Below, in pieces: positions 9,833 through 25,192 of a stretch of DNA of 64,000 bases. This DNA comes from Branchiostoma floridae (Eukaryota > Chordata > Leptocardii > Amphioxiformes > Branchiostomatidae): the NCBI RefSeq assembly GCF_000003815.2, contig NC_049993.1, positions 7,007,207 to 7,071,206 on the forward strand, in the 5' to 3' direction. The position numbers were made by a program, and so were the translations under genes. Positions within the stretch are counted from its first letter, which is position 1. Each line of letters starts with the position of its first letter. A model generated the notes under the pieces. It saw nothing but the letters and a program-made list of their open reading frames with translations. It was not told the origin of the DNA and ran no database searches.

Positions 9833-12800
9833 TAATATGGCTGCGAAGAAAGATGAAAAGGAAACTCTGATGCGGAAATATCTGTATGGTTACGTAGCCT
9901 CAACGTCACTAATGTAGAGGCCGCCGAAAAAAAAGTACCAAGAGGCTGCGTTTTAGTCCGATAACCTCGCACATATTCGGCCCTTTGCATTGTAACAATT
10001 AGAAGTGGAATAGTCTGTTCTGTGCACAGTAAAGTGCAAACTTGGCAAACACTACGCCACAAATTTGGCACCACGCCAAAAATAGAATGTCTATTGCTGC
10101 GTCTCTCCTATCTCAGAGTATGAGTTACGTTTAGGTGCATATCATCTTGTCAGCAAGTGTTCGTAATACCTGTTTCGTCCTTACAAAAACAAGAAAAAGA
10201 GGAAAAGACAAGCAATAGCAAAACCTTGCAAAACACCAACAAAATGTATCTGAATTAGAGCGTTCGTGCATGTTAACCAGGATTGTTTTTTTCCAGCCGA
10301 TCTAGCCTATTGCCCGATGACTCTCTTTAGGTAGCACACGTAGCAGTGAGAAATGTTCAACAACCAAACGCTTACGTTTGTCTTGAAATGCCACAGAAGG
10401 TGTTCTTCCTTCCTCGTCGAGTAGTGGCTAAAAGTAACTGCGTCACGTCGATTCCAACACGAAAGGTGCGCTGAGGTGTTTACAAAATACCAGAGGTGTG
10501 GCCAACCAGCACCTGAATAGGTAATGGCATCTGTTTATACAACATCACGTGATCAGGTTCAATGTCCTGGTAATAACAAAAGACCAAGCTCTGTATCTAC
10601 ATGTAGGTTCCACCTTGTCTTCTTCATGGTCTCTAACCGGTTCAAACACGTGTCTTGTGATTTTTGGACTTAAGAAGTTATAATAACTTAAGAAGGTATA
10701 GAGACCTGGACAAACTACATGTATAATGACTGCTATACAGAATCAAGGTACTGAGACAGGTACTCTGTTGTGGATATAACATCTGTATGGCGTCTGTGTG
10801 GTTCTTTGTTTTGAACATTACATCTCACTGAGAGCATCAGAGGGCTTAGGCTGTGGTCACATTTCCAAACCAGGATCCGGTCGGCAGCTTTTGGGAAAGA
10901 AAATTAGGGCATGAAATAATTAGTCGTGAGCATAATTCGTATGTATTGATAAACACTTTAATTTTTCGTTTCTGCAAACATCCCGTCCGGGACCCGGGTT
11001 GGTAATGTGACCGCTCAGCCCGCCCCACCCCCACACACTTCCTCATGTATCCCTCGTGAAGTGGGGTCTCTCTCCATATCTAGTATACATGAGATTGTCA
11101 CTATGTAATATGTTAAAGTTGCTATAAAAGTCGGCAATCCGACAAGTATTGATTCTTATTTTATTTCTGCTATGCATTGTTCAAAATCAAATGAAAAGTT
11201 GGGCCTTGTGTATTATGCATTTACATGTATCACAATTACAATATTGATACACTGGTTACACATTCAAACAATGTCTGAAGTGTAAAGTAGATCGAAAGTA
11301 TCGGATTTGTGGACAGTATCGTTTCTACCGCCCCAGACAGAAGTGTCATACCAGGGATAGTTGGAATGTTGTCTGTAACAAGTAGATATGTGAACAATCA
11401 GTGTCAAACATCCCACACGTATCACATACACATAGTTAAACCGTGATTTATTGTCATCACTTGACGCCAGAACGAACGCAATACCGTAGAGAGGGTCAAG
11501 GGCGCAACATTGTTAGTATCATGAGGAAAAAACACGAATTTTATGCTTTATCAAATAAACTTTTAGCTATTTCCTACATTTCGATAAATCAAAAACTTTG
11601 AAGAATTCAAATCGTATTTTCACATCGACTGTACTTACCCTAACCATGGTCCATAATGTTCCTAGCCTGGTTGCAATCAGTAACAGTAACAGTAACCGCT
11701 GGCTCAATGTTTTTTAACGAGTTTGCTCAGTGCAAGAGCATTGGCCACTTCTAGGCACCGAATTACGCTCACTGCAACAGCATCTAAGTTTTCCCTAAGT
11801 AAGAAACATCGAGCTTTGGCAATGTCCACTACCTGACGTAATAGGCCGAAGCAGGGTTACATTTTCACTTGTTGACCACTGTGTTTACCTATATAGCAAG
11901 CGGAAAGACTTAGCCATGGCTTCCTATGGAGGATGGTACCAAGGCTACAATGTTCCAGTCTTCATGGCCGATTTTCGTATCCTTATCTGACATCCGAGTC
12001 AGCGAGCTGGTTACTCGGATGTTCTTGACTTTTCTATCTCTCCCAATCTCAATCTCCGTATCTATGATTATGAAGTTCTAATTCACAGCGCACATCTTTG
12101 CAGGGTTGGTATCATTATGTAGGTTGTCTCCCTACCCTACAAAGCCATACTGTCCTATGGCTTTGTCCTCTATATGATTCGATGGAAGCATATCTTGAAA
12201 TGATACTTTGTTTGAAGTCTCGCACATTTGCACCCAGCAAATTCGATAGTAGCATATCTTGTAATACGACTCTATTTCTAATATCAATAATAGAAATGGA
12301 AAAACCATCTTCCACCCCTTATGGATATGAATTCGGACATGAGCGACTGAAGTCTCTGGGTGTGTAACGTGCGAACTATTTTGAAAATCAGGAAAGACCA
12401 TATACGATGCGCTGGAGTAACAATATACGAAAGTCAGTAACACACGGGTGTTGTCTAAAGCTATTATCCAAATGTCAGTCTAAAAGCCGCTTTGGTTTAG
12501 ATTACGTTGCAAAACTGAAACTGCTGTCTATGACGCCAATTGGCAGAAAACGAACGGGGATAGATCGTTACATGTTGGTGTGGCTATGGATAGATACTGG
12601 TACGTCGGTAAAATGCATGATTGTTCAAATCAAAGTTTATGAACAAAAATCACAGTTTTACGCCACATTAAGAGAAAAAGTGGTCTTTGAAACTGATGAA
12701 AGTCTAAATGTTGTAGCAGTTTTATCCACCTCCTTTCCAGTATTCCGCTGCTTGTATTAAGTGTAGTTTTCATACCAATGAAAGAAAGGCTATGAACTGT

Positions 12801-13045
12801 ATATGTGGCGTTTTTTAACGATATTCAAGATTCAAACATGGATGCTGAACGTTAGCAATCTGATGTTTCGATAAATTCAAAAACTATCAGTGGTTTGTTT
12901 CGATTGTCCCCTTTAATCAAACGTACAGTCCCTGTTAAAAGATACCTGTTCATGTTCTATCTTTCCTGCCCCACCCGAGACGGTAACTTCGCAACGCGAT
13001 CACGGGCGTCCCACTCCCTGTGGACTATTTTGAGAGGAATTACAG
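9833..13045. other. Intergenic region between the RTP-like array and the myosin gene
   Basis: No gene recognised. The block at about 10370-10660 resembles the distal parts of the RTP-like upstream modules, so it is probably the distal 5' region of RTP-like gene 3; I saw no kappaB site in it. From about 10800 to 13000 I see only low-scoring open frames with no family resemblance. Part of it should hold the myosin enhancer, but no specific muscle-factor site is claimed. Confidence 0.5.
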
Positions 13046-13099
13046 AATAAAAGGGAGGCAGCGTGAGAATCCATCCCCACAGCTTCCACTGGATCTGAG
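13046..13099 (+). promoter_or_regulatory. Myosin promoter: TATA-like box and 5' noncoding exon
   Basis: AATAAAAG at 13046-13053 lies about 25-30 bases above a likely start site near 13080. A noncoding exon then ends ctgag|gtgagt at 13099. The coding exon is preceded by acceptor-like AG dinucleotides ending at 13501 or 13521, giving a 5' intron of roughly 400 bases. This layout is common in muscle myosin genes. Confidence 0.5.
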
Positions 13100-13583
13100 G
13101 TGAGTGTGGTTGGATTTAACAGTCTCTCTTTAAACGTTTTATTGATTGAGATTATGCTGCTCAGGCGAAACTGTGTTTTGTTAACACCAGATCACTAGTG
13201 ACTTACCCGTTTTTGTATGCTATTTAATGGCAAGTTCAGAGCATACAGTCCCGTAATCACTAACAACGTACACTGTGAAACACTGAATACAAGGTATTTA
13301 TTTTCTGCATTTCTACATTTAATACTGAATGTATCATGATTTATCATGATTGTGCCATACATATCCAATACGCTGTGCCTTTAACAATGTAGATAATTAC
13401 AATAGCTCCATTGTCGTTTACTTACACGATCGCATAAGAATTTTTTTGTGATAAGCATTCTGTACGACTGTCTACAATTTCAACGTACACTTGTCTCCCA
13501 GTGGCCGCTGTTCGTCTCCAGGCTACCGCCTTAAGCTTCTCCCCCTCTTCGGTACGACGTGAGCTCCTCGCCGCCCAGCCACC

Positions 13584-16500
13584 ATGCCTGCCTACGGTCC
13601 CTCCCTCGAGGACCAGCCCTCAGACAAGTTCCTGTTCGGCGACCCGAAGGACATGATGAAGCTGAAGAACCAGCCGTACGACGCCAAGAAGAACGTCTGG
13701 GTGCCCGACAAGAAGGAGATCTTCGTGGCGGCGGAGATCAAGAGCACGAAGGGAGACCAGGTCACCGTCACCACTGCGGATGGACAGGTACTGTGATGTT
13801 GTAACATGGTGTAACTGTATGTAGCTATAGTCCTTTCCACCTTTTCTCTGCAATCGATTTTAGGGGGACCATACAGCGACCGAAATTTAATTTGCGTAAC
13901 CTTTGAATTCATAGTTGGAATATGATGCAAGGTGTTAAAGAAAAGAAGATTCGTCCTTTACCTTTAAATGATTTAAGTGATCAGCCAAATATCTGGCTGC
14001 TCCTGGCACGGCCTCCAGTGCAAAGGCGGTGTTAGGACACAGATTGATTTGAAAAACTGCAGTTCATAAATGACATAAGTTTAACTTAAATCAGAGAAAA
14101 TCACATCTCACATCTTGCCATTATGACACGGCATCTTAGAATTTGCAATTACATTTTGCATAGTAATGTATCAATGCTTTATTTGCCACGTGTTCCATTA
14201 TTGGTAGTAATGATACGATGGTTACGTTTTCTTTACGCCGTTGTTTTCAGACCCTGGCTGTGAAGAAGGAGAAGATTCAGCAGATGAACCCGCCGAAGTT
14301 CTCCTGTGCGGAAGACATGTCGAACATGACGTTTCTGAACGAGGCGTCTGTGCTGGGAAACCTGCGCCAACGATACGATCTCATGCTCATCTATGTAAGG
14401 CACACATCTTTGTCAGGATTTAGTGTACTGTTTACTGTTAAGCGAGGGGTGAATCTGAGGTGTAGACTGTGACTTGTTATTAGGGTACCCCAGAAAAAAT
14501 GCAAAAGCATAAGGAAACAAAACCTTTAATTTAGATAAACTCATCGGTAACGTTATCGACATTATTGCAGCCATTGCCCTGCATGTGGTAAGTTCTAAAG
14601 AGATAGCTTGGTCACTGTCAATGATCTGATAGGACATAGAACAACATGACCATGACATTGTAACAAGCAGTTCATAACCTCTAGTTTTTTTATAATTTGA
14701 AAAGACATGAAGGTTGGGAAAGTTGCACTTCGATAAGATTTCGCTAGGTGCGCGACATGACTGCCAGTCACTGTGCATCACCTCATCTCCTCTCATTCTC
14801 TCCTCTCCAGACGTACTCCGGGCTGTTCTGTGTTGTGATCAACCCGTTCAAGAGGCTGCCCATCTACACGGAGCAGGTGATCGACATGTACCGCGACAAG
14901 AGGCGCACGGAGGTGCCGCCGCATCTCTTCTGCGTGGCCGACAACTCCTACCAGAACATGATCATGGAGAGGATGTGCCAGTCCATCCTCATCACGTGAG
15001 AACCTACTCATGTGTTTTAAGCTAAGAACTTGAAGCTAATGAATATAGAGACTGTCTTTTTTTTTTTTGACAAACTTGCTTTATTTTCACCGATGACGGT
15101 CTGTCACATTCCTCAGGGCAATTCTGACGGGTTCACAATCACGGTACTACGGCTATAGGTGTCGCTGCTGACAAATGCGGTCACAACACGTTAAGTATTC
15201 ACATATATACAATGAGGTAAAGGTATTTCATGTAATAGTATAACCGCTGCATTTAGCGCTTGTGGGCAAGAACGTGCAAAGAAAAACATCATCATTCTTT
15301 GCAAAGCACCAAAGTTACGGTATTCAGTACACAGTATTTGGATTTGACTTTTATTTCACTTTCATTCATTAGTGGTGAATCTGGAGCAGGAAAGACTGAG
15401 AACACCAAGAAGGTCATCGCGTACTTCGCAATCGTCGGTGCCACGCGGGCTCCTGTTCCGGAGAGGAAAGTGGTACGTTTTAGCCTGGGGCAATCGTCGT
15501 ACGATGAGTTTATGACAGAAATTTGATGGCAATCACGGTCGTGGATGTGACGAGCAAGATATGTTTTCATGGAAAAGGGTTGTCTTGTATCCATGCCAAC
15601 GCTTGTGTCTGCTACAACGTTGGTGTAAATCGCACGGCAAATGAGATTCCGAAGTTAATGTTCAACTTTTGAGTACACCTCAGGTAGTTACAAGAAACTA
15701 CAGCGGCTACATGTACCATATTGAGATATCTGAGTCTTACTGTCTCTCAATGTTGTTGTTTTGAAACTTTAGGCGACTCTGGAGGAGCAAATCGTTCAGA
15801 CCAACCCTGTGCTGGAGGCTTTCGGGAACGCCAAGACCGTCAGGAATAACAACTCCTCTCGATTCGTGAGTAGAAATCTGCTGTGTTGGAAAGTAGTTAT
15901 GATGATGATGAGTAACTGATGATGAGTCGGAAGACTATCATTATTTGGGAGGCGCTTCAGTAGGATAAAGTATATCAATACACTCGTCTATCTTTGCCTA
16001 TTTAAGTATTAATGGTTATACTAATCTTAGGGAAATGATCAACTGCACGTCCTGTATTGAAATTAAGTTAACCACACATTCGGTGAGCAATGGATATGTC
16101 TTAGTCATCATCGTGTCATCTTCTTCACCAGGGCAAGTTCATCCGAATCCACTTCAACCGCGCAGGGAAGCTCGCCGGCGGGGACATTGAGACCTGTAAG
16201 TTTAGCATCATCATGTGAGCATTGATCATTAGTAGACATTGAAGCCTACCTTTCTGTGTATGCCTTGATAGGTTGGAAAAGTTGAGCTATTATGGACTTG
16301 CAATTTCACTGGGGATTCAAATGTCCACAGCCTATATGTTTGAAAACTTAAAATCATGGAGCCATCATAATAACGCTCTGGCCTGCTGTTCATCTACAGA
16401 TCTGCTGGAGAAGTCTCGCGTGATCTCGCAGTTGCCGGGAATGGAGCGTGGTTACCACATCCCGTTCCAGATGATGTCCAATGGCATCCCTGGAACATCG

Positions 16501-19500
16501 GGTAAGTTACATTACAACGGTCTTGTTATGAACGGGCCACAACATTTCTGCAGCAGGGAAACGGCGACGTTTGAAAAGTTATAAGTACGTGAAGGTGATA
16601 CACACATAGTCTCCTCTGCTTACTTGTCTTCAATCACTATCTTAAAATGGTAAGTTGTTACTCATAAGTACAGTACTATATTGCTGAGTTTGTAACAGTG
16701 TGGTTCAAGCGCCACCAAACTGACCGTACTAAACGGCCCTACCTTTTGGCGTGATGGTAAGCGGCGTTAGGTTTCTAAGCTGGCGGCCCGGGTTCTATTC
16801 GTATTCCGGGAGCCAGGAGACTGTTTCTACTTACCTCTTGTGTTTCAAGTTAAATGTTTATTTTTCCTTATCACAGACAAATACAACATGGGCACGGACC
16901 CGTCCGTGTTCAAGTTCCTGAAGGAGGGAGTGTACACCGTACAGAACCTGGACGACGGGGAGGAGTTCCGCATGACAGACGAAGTACTCATCTCCCTATT
17001 GACATATCTTCTCTCTGTGGTTTAAAATTTATAGATGGTAACTTGTGACTAAACAAACGGATGTTTCATTTGGCTTAGCCGGGGTATTCATAAGACAATT
17101 AGTCAATGAATGTGATTTTTTTACCAAGAGGCAAGGCCAAATACTGGTTGATGTCTGTCGCAACGTTACAACTTTGCTTCGCTCAAAGAATTCGAAACAA
17201 AAACCTAAACGAAGGCAGAACATCTGTATACAATTGTAACCGCCTGCACATTGTTTTTCAGGGCTTTGACATTCTGAAGTTCTCCGCGGAAGAGAAAGAC
17301 AACATCTACCGGATCTGCTCCGGGATCCTGTGGTTCGGTAACACGGAGTTCGTGCAGAGGGGAGACCAGGGGGAGGTCGACAACTATGACGGTGAGCTGG
17401 TCATTTGTTGTCGTACAATCTAATGTGTATCTACAGCACTGTATTCCTTTCAATGCCAACATCGGACGATTTATTCATCTATTGGTTTAGGCTGTTCAGC
17501 ACGGACAGCCAGGACTGCCCAACTAACTTGTGGCTATTACAAAGGGCTAGCCTTGCTGACATAAACAGAGACAATACATCCTGAATTGGACAAGAACATG
17601 ATACGTATCAATAATGATATATTCTCAGTACATAGAAAATAACTTTTATACATATACATGGTGTAAGCGTACATCGTATCTACAATGCCCATGGAATAAC
17701 AATATCTACACCGAGAGGTCAGGGTCAGTGTATACACGTGTATGCGTAAGGGTCGCCTAGACATTCGTCGGACAATAAGGCTTTTAAATTTACTCTATTA
17801 CCTACACACCATGTCTTACGTTGTTCTGATGTTATTGATCAGTTCTGGACAAGGCCGCCACCCTGTTCGGTGTGGAGGGACCGGGACTGTCCAACGCCAT
17901 AACCCGGCCCCGGGTGAAAGTTGGGAACGAGTTCGTGACAAAGGGCCAGACCGGCAAGCAGTGCAACAACACCGTCGGCGCCCTGGCCAAGGCCACGTAC
18001 GAGAGAACTTTCAAGTTCATCGTCGCCAAGTGTAACGAGACCTTGGAGACGGCGATGGAACGTGTCTTGTTCATCGGAGTGTTGGACATTGCTGGCTTTG
18101 AGATATTTGAGGTAGGCGCTTTTGTTTTGAAGATACTTGATGAGAAAAACTTACATCGACTTAAGAACGACGTGTTCATATTCCTTAGTCGATCGCAAAC
18201 ATTGAGGGCTTTAAATCCCTTGGAATTTTTTAAAAACTTTTCGTGACTACTTAGTGATCACTTGAAGCATGCTGTGCTTGTAGTGGCTGAGTCTTGTCTT
18301 CATGACCTTTTGTATATCTATAAACTGATTGGTATAAAGAGAGTATACTAGCCATTTTAATTGATTAACTGTTTTAATTAATGCGAATAATAGCCAACAA
18401 ACATATCTTACAATTCGTCTCTTAGCTGAACAGTTTTGAGCAGCTGGCCATCAACTACACGAACGAGAAGCTGCAGCAGTTCTTCAACCATCACATGTTC
18501 GTGGTGGAGCAGGAGGAGTACAAGTCCGAGCAGATCGAGTGGACATTCGTGGACTTCGGCATGGACCTGCAGGCCTGTCTGGACCTCTTGGAAAGGGTAA
18601 GACGTGTTAGTTACATACCCTGACTAAATTACGGTTCTAGCAGCCTTTCTACTGGTCAGACCCCTAGCAAAAGCAAAACTCCTCTGACAGCGAGAGTATA
18701 TAGTAGAGTAGATTCATCCCTCAAGCTACCGCGACATCTTGCACACTGCAGTCGTCCCTCAGAAAGACATCTGGAGCCGCATAGTTCAAGTTTTGAACTT
18801 TTATTCAGCCTGTCGGCCAAACTAGTTTCGCTATGTACAGCTTCTTCAGTGGCTAGAGGCTAAAAAATCCTCTGACAGCGAGAGGTTACAGTATGCATGT
18901 ATCAGGCGAGATCTAGCAGTTCACCTTTTTTGATTAAGAGTTACCGTTTGGAAGATTAATAGTCATTGGTATTACTATGATAGGTTAAGATTTTTAAAGT
19001 TATAATGTCTACTTTCATAATGTTTTACGTTATATTTTCTTATATCACTGTTTTACTAATTTTGTGGCAAGCCTTTGTGTATAGTTTGAAGCATGTTATG
19101 TGTAAGTTACTTTGGTTGTGCACTAATTTGTAATTCATGTAAGTGTTTGCTATATTATATTGTTTCGTCCATTTCATTTCATTTCATTTCATTTGATGTG
19201 TGTTGCTTATGTCCGACCCCACTCCCACTCCAAGTTCAAACTGAAACTCACCATTAGATGATGTGTTTTCTCTGGTGAAATACATGTAGATAAACAATTA
19301 ACCATTTCCACAGCCACTTGGCGTCCTGTCCATGTTGGAGGAAGAATGCATCGTGCCCAAAGCTACGGACAAAACCTACCTGAACAAGCTGATGACCCAG
19401 CATCTGGGGAAGAACCCAAAATTCGGGAAACCCAAAGCGACCAAGAAGAAGTACCCTGCTCACTTTGACCTGGGTCACTACGCCGGGCCTGTGAGTTATA

Positions 19501-22500
19501 ACGTGGACGGCTGGCTCGAGAAGAACAAGGACCCTGTGAACGAGAGCGCTGTTCTCGTACTCAAGGCCTCCAAAATCCCGCTGCTACCGACCATCTGGGC
19601 TGACTACATCACTCAGGAGGAGGCCTCCAGTCAGTAGATATTTTCCAAATTGCACAGAATCCTTATACTTATAATTAGACTCATAAGATCCTTATACTTA
19701 TATACTTAGACTTACAACTTTCGTACGTGTTTAGTGTACTCTCAATAGTAACACCTGTGCAAAACGACCGATACCGCTAGCAAGAGAGGATAATTGCTTT
19801 ATAAGATAAGATGGCACCGTTGATTTCGTTTTTTTCTTTCATTTCCGTAATTTTTACCCAGGGTAGTTCACTCAGTGATTTACACTGCTTTGCAACTGAG
19901 AAACTGCGCAAGAAGGTTTTTTTTTCCGCCAAGAGATGCATTTTTTTATATGTAATGGTTTTGTGATGTTTCTCATTTTAACAGCGATAAAGAAGGACCC
20001 CATGATGGCAGCCGGTGCTGGTGGGGGTAAGAGGAAGAAAGGCGGGTCGTTCCAGACCGTGTCGGCCCTGCACAGGGTAGGAAACATTTTCGTTGAATCC
20101 TACATTAAATGATACATATTACAAAAAGTCGTTAAGCGTACGAGTCTCCTAATTTGAATTCGGGTACATCTCGTTGTGTGATAATGCGATCCGTGCGAGT
20201 TTTTTTCCGTTCGATTTTCAGCAACAGCATGAAATCGACCGACCCGAGCCGACTGTCCACAAGGATCTAGTTATGGCAACATGTAATGTCATACGACAAC
20301 TGTACTTGTACAGCACATCATAGACCGTGTCCAAACAAGGGCCCTAATATTTGTTGTAGTCAACAAAAAGTGTATTGAATGTGACTGGATCCTTTAACTG
20401 CACAAAGAAATGTGGTTTACCAATGATGATATAATGCCAAGTAAATCTGGTAATGTTTGTTATTTCTTTTGTTTGGGAATGGGTTCCTAGGTAATGATGG
20501 AAGGCTGGTCAGTATGGTTGCCTAGGCATCCATCCATAAAACATCACCAGGCTTACCTGGCGTCTATTATAATTGATGAATGCTCTGCAGCTAGCGCGAT
20601 CTGTTGTATATTCTGTTCAGAAATCCCTAACAAAACTGAATATTTCCCCACAGGGGCAGCTGACTGAGCTGATGAACATTCTGCACGACACGTACCCGCA
20701 CTTTGTCCGCTGTATCATCCCCAATGAGATCAAGACAGGCGGGATCATAGACGGTCCGCTGGTGTTCAACCAGCTGACGTGTAACGGTGTGCTGGAGGGC
20801 ATCAGGATCTGTCAGAAGGGATTCCCAAACAGGAACCTGTACTCGGACTTCCTGGAGAGGTAAAAATACAAGCAGTTTTCTCTTCTTTGTTTTTTTACAA
20901 CGATTAATCTACAAATGGTGCACGTCCCGTATTGGTAGAGGAGTACAATTTGTACTGACGAAAGCCCTCCCCATCTAACAAGCATTAGTCAGCCATAAAC
21001 CATCGAATTAACACATGGTTAAGATGGTGATTCGTAAATGTAACTGCATTGTAGATACATGTAATGTAATACCGAAGTTTAAACACTAACTGTAAGTAGC
21101 TTCATACTGTTTCTGTCAGACGATATCAACAAAGCTTTCTTTGCTGTCAGGGATTGATACACCCCTTCTCCAAAAAAACACACACGAGTCTTGCTAACGT
21201 TCCATCGTGAATTGCACCCACCTTGAATGATAACAACAACTCGATTAATTGTATACATTACAACTCCCCAGGTACTCTGTGTTGGCGCCTCACATCTTTG
21301 CTGACGGGCGCTTCATACAAGGGAAGGAAGGCTGCAAAAAGATCCTGGAGCATATAAAACTGGACACCAAGAGATACCAGATCGGACTCAACAAGGTATT
21401 CGGTTCCTTAGAGAGGAATAATGACAGGACATACTGATTATTAGAATTATATCATATCATATCATATCATATCATATCATATCATATCATATCATATCAT
21501 AACATATCATATCACGTATCACAGTATAGTTATTCTTCATCTCTACTATTTGCATACATTATGCTAGTATTTACATTTAACATAAAACAAAACAGTTCAC
21601 GGATCATTTAGCCTGGAAAATCTTCAGGCAATGAATGTAGACGTATTTTTATTATACGGCAAAAGGGACCTCCAGGCGATATTATTGTTATAATGATAAT
21701 CATATACAGTACGTCTGCAGACTCAGCTATCCTCCTTCACAGACTTCTGCCAGGAAAAGGAGTTTGCCGAGGAAGGTAGTTTGCCGAGGAAGGGATTTTC
21801 GCCCCGACTTTAAACTCCCTTCCGCGAAGGCTAAGAGCGTTTATACGCTTCCCCGGAAAGTTTGACGTGGAACTTCAAGGGAGTTTTTCCGCCTCTCAAG
21901 GAAAACTACCCTTCTATACAAACTCCCTTCCTCGGCAAACTCCTTTTTATCTGGCATGAGAGAACGTAAGCCAACTTTGAAAGTAGCAACCCGAAGTCTG
22001 CGAAGGAAGTTAGCAGAGTGTGCAGACGTGCTGTATATGAACATCACTATGGCAGCAATGGAGGTCCCTTTGCAGCAGTACGCCTCGAGATTTCCCCCCA
22101 CCCCCTCATAAAATAAAACCTGCTCCGCTCGAACTCTGTGAAGGATTGTTAACACTCTGCCACGTAATCACAGGTGTTCTTCAAAGCCGGCACGCTGGCC
22201 ATGCTGGAGGAACTGCGGGATGACCAGATCACTAAGATCATGACGTGGATGCAGGCCAGAGCCCGGGGGATTTTACAGAGGAATATGTTCTGGAAAATGT
22301 ATAAAGCAAAGTAAGTATGGCGGTCAATGCTCCTTCTCAATGTTACAGAAATCTATTTGAATTTGTGTTTGTCGAAGTAGTGGCCAGTTATTGCATATGA
22401 CAGTAGACCGTACTTTATGTGCGTTTTTTTTAATACAGCAAGAATAGCAATAGTTCTCTGTGTTCTAATGTTGTATTGGTCGGAACCCCTGCAGCTGAAA

Positions 22501-25161
22501 TCAGAATACGGGCTTAACTGAACGAATACATTAACACCTGTCTCAACAATGACCACTCTAGGAAAATTGACACAGTAGATAGGCAGGCCCAATTTAGACA
22601 CGATTCTTAATGTACATATGTATGGGTCAATGGGGAACTGATCTAAGGGACCACAAACAATGGTCAAGTTGTCCTTATACAGAGATGGTTAATAGAACAA
22701 GTTTAACTGTATGGAACTCTTCAACTTTTGCCAGACATGCGACTCGGGTCCTGAAAGCCAACATCAAGGCGTGGTTCCGGCTGAAGACCGACTGGTGGAT
22801 CATACTGTACCAACTACTCAAGCCTCAACTCACAGGCAGCAAGGCTGAGGAGGTATGTCCTTTCCTATCATAGCATGCAGTTTCAAGCTAACATTACGTC
22901 GAAGTTTGACATCAGGAAAGAACATACATAGTACAAACGTTACTCAAGCTACTGGATGCGGTTTGTAAACGGCCAGACGTTTCAGATAGCATCGCTTTCA
23001 TCAGTGACTGAGAAACAAACGTACGTTTAGTACGGTATATAGTTGGTAGAGTTTATACGAATCTGTATGTCTGCTTGTATCGTATGACGGGTAAGCGTCG
23101 CGAGTTCGAGTAAAACACACCAGTTCATGTACATGTTTAATTACGCCTAGGTACATGCTGCGTACATTCATTTTGTAATGGCGTACAGACACAGTTCATT
23201 CATGTAACAGTTTGCAGAATATGATTTGTTGTAAATCTGCAGTATCTCAAGGAGACGAAAGTCCTAGTCGTGGCAGAAGAAAAGAAGTACGAGAAGACAG
23301 TGAACCAGAGGAAGGCCCTCCAACAGAAACTCAACGACCTTGAGGGTGAAACCAAGGACATCAAAAATCGTCTGGAAACGGTATTCATTTTTTTTAATAT
23401 TTTTAAAAACACACAAAAGACACACCTTTTTAAAACACACACAAAAGACACACCTTCTACTAAGATCATCGAATCAATCTATCTTAGAAAATGTGGGACA
23501 TTTCATTTTCAACTGTTTTCAAAAAAGAAGTCAAACCCCGCAATAGTAATGTAGGTTTTAGAATCGTATTCGATATCCTGTATGTACATACAATCAGATA
23601 ATCTTTGTATGTTTGAATTTAGATTATTTACCCGTTTTCAACCACTCCATGTATTTGATTTTGTTCACTGGCAATTATCCCCATCGGCATGAATTTGCCA
23701 TAAAACATTTCTATATTGGGGCATTTGTATGACGTTTTAGAGACGTATATTTTCTTCACTCTCTAAAAGCAGTGGTTGTTTCTTCTGTAACATTGCTGTT
23801 TTGTCCGAAGAAATAAACAGTCAATATACGTTCCAGGTGAAACTACAAGTACTTTGATGAACTGCGCCATACAGACATTTACAGTAGAACATCTTGTCTA
23901 TCAGGAACAAGCCGTGATGCTGAATGCCGAAGAGCATGTCGGGAACCTCCTGAAGGAGAAGGCAGAACTTGACGCGCAGGCGCAGGAGGTAGAGGAGCGT
24001 CTGGAAGATGTTGCCGACCAAAATAGGTATTAAACTCTTTGATGTTGTAAACTGTTATGGTTATAGGATAACAAGGTTCATTAATCCCAACCAGGATCTA
24101 TAGATAATGAACAGCCTACGTGTTGGTGATCGTCTGTCACCTTCCTCAGGGCCATACCGACTGGTCCTATTCCACTCTGCAGCTAGGTGTCGCTGTTAAT
24201 CAGTTCAGTTTAGTTCATCCTCATAAGAGGTGCCCTTAACAATGTCCGACCAAACATCTCTGTCTAGCATGGCGGCTAGCAAGTTGTAGTCCTTTAAACC
24301 AACATCCTCTTCCAAAACTTTCTTAAGTGTCAGGTGTTAATGATGCGGTCCAAAACATAAAGCGTTGCCATATATGCTGTCCTGAACGTAATATATATAA
24401 TTACACGGATGTTATGGTCATAGATTAAGTTTTGCTGTGAACAATCCCAAACATTTGGTTGCTACTTTGACGACGAATAGGGTGGGCACGAATCAGACCT
24501 AAAATGTGTTCTGATAGATCTTTGCCTTCCCAGACACCTTGAGTCTAAGAAAATCAAGGCTGAGATGGAGGCAGAGGAGCTGCATAAGGAGATCGAGGGA
24601 ATCACACTCAAGCTCACAAAACGTGAAAAGGAAAAACAGGAGGTAGGCTCAAGAATACTTTCACTCGCTGGAAGCTGATCATTTAAAACAAATCTATACA
24701 CCTAGATGTTTTGTTTTCTGATCTAACAAAACATGTTGTTGAATCGGTGTGCTCTGTTTTCATGTCTAAATTACACCTTGTCGATGTAATTTTGTGAACT
24801 GTAGGTCGAGGACAAACTGCGCGCCATGATAGAGGAGGTGGCCGTCAACGATGAGCTCATCAGTAAACTGTCGAGGGAGAAGAAGAAACTGGACGAGCTG
24901 AATGCGGTATGGGAGACATGCCTGACATGCCTTAAGGCTGACTAGAAGAACCATAACGTGGAAAAACCAGACGATAAAAAAAATGTCCTCTTATCGACGT
25001 GACAACGACCACAAAGAAGTTGACGCAGACGCAGACGCAGACGACAAACGAACATCAAAACGGTGGGACCAAGTCTTACGTAGGTTTCTAATACAGACAC
25101 AATGCTACCATGTTAACAGCAAGATAATTTAGCTTGTTTTTTCCAGTGTGGAGAATCCAAA

Positions 25162-25192
<31 letters not shown>

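Larger units (their letters stand above)
13584..22852 (+). other. Exon map of the myosin motor and neck (coding exons 1-17)
   Basis: Exons: 13584-13787, 14251-14394, 14811-14995, 15373-15472, 15773-15865, 16132-16195, 16400-16501, 16877-16983, 17262-17391, 17843-18111, 18426-18596, 19314-19629, 19985-20076, 20654-20859, 21272-21395, 22174-22310, 22735-22852. All introns here are GT-AG. The P-loop codons begin just after the exon 3/4 junction, which splits the preceding threonine. Each variable part of the motor is present once, so there is no sign in this copy of the mutually exclusive exon clusters seen in arthropod myosins. Confidence 0.93.

Noticed and set aside
13559-13804. Arg/Pro-rich frame overlapping myosin exon 1
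   Set aside because: Shifted reading of a GC-rich coding exon; the myosin frame from 13584 matches the family exactly.
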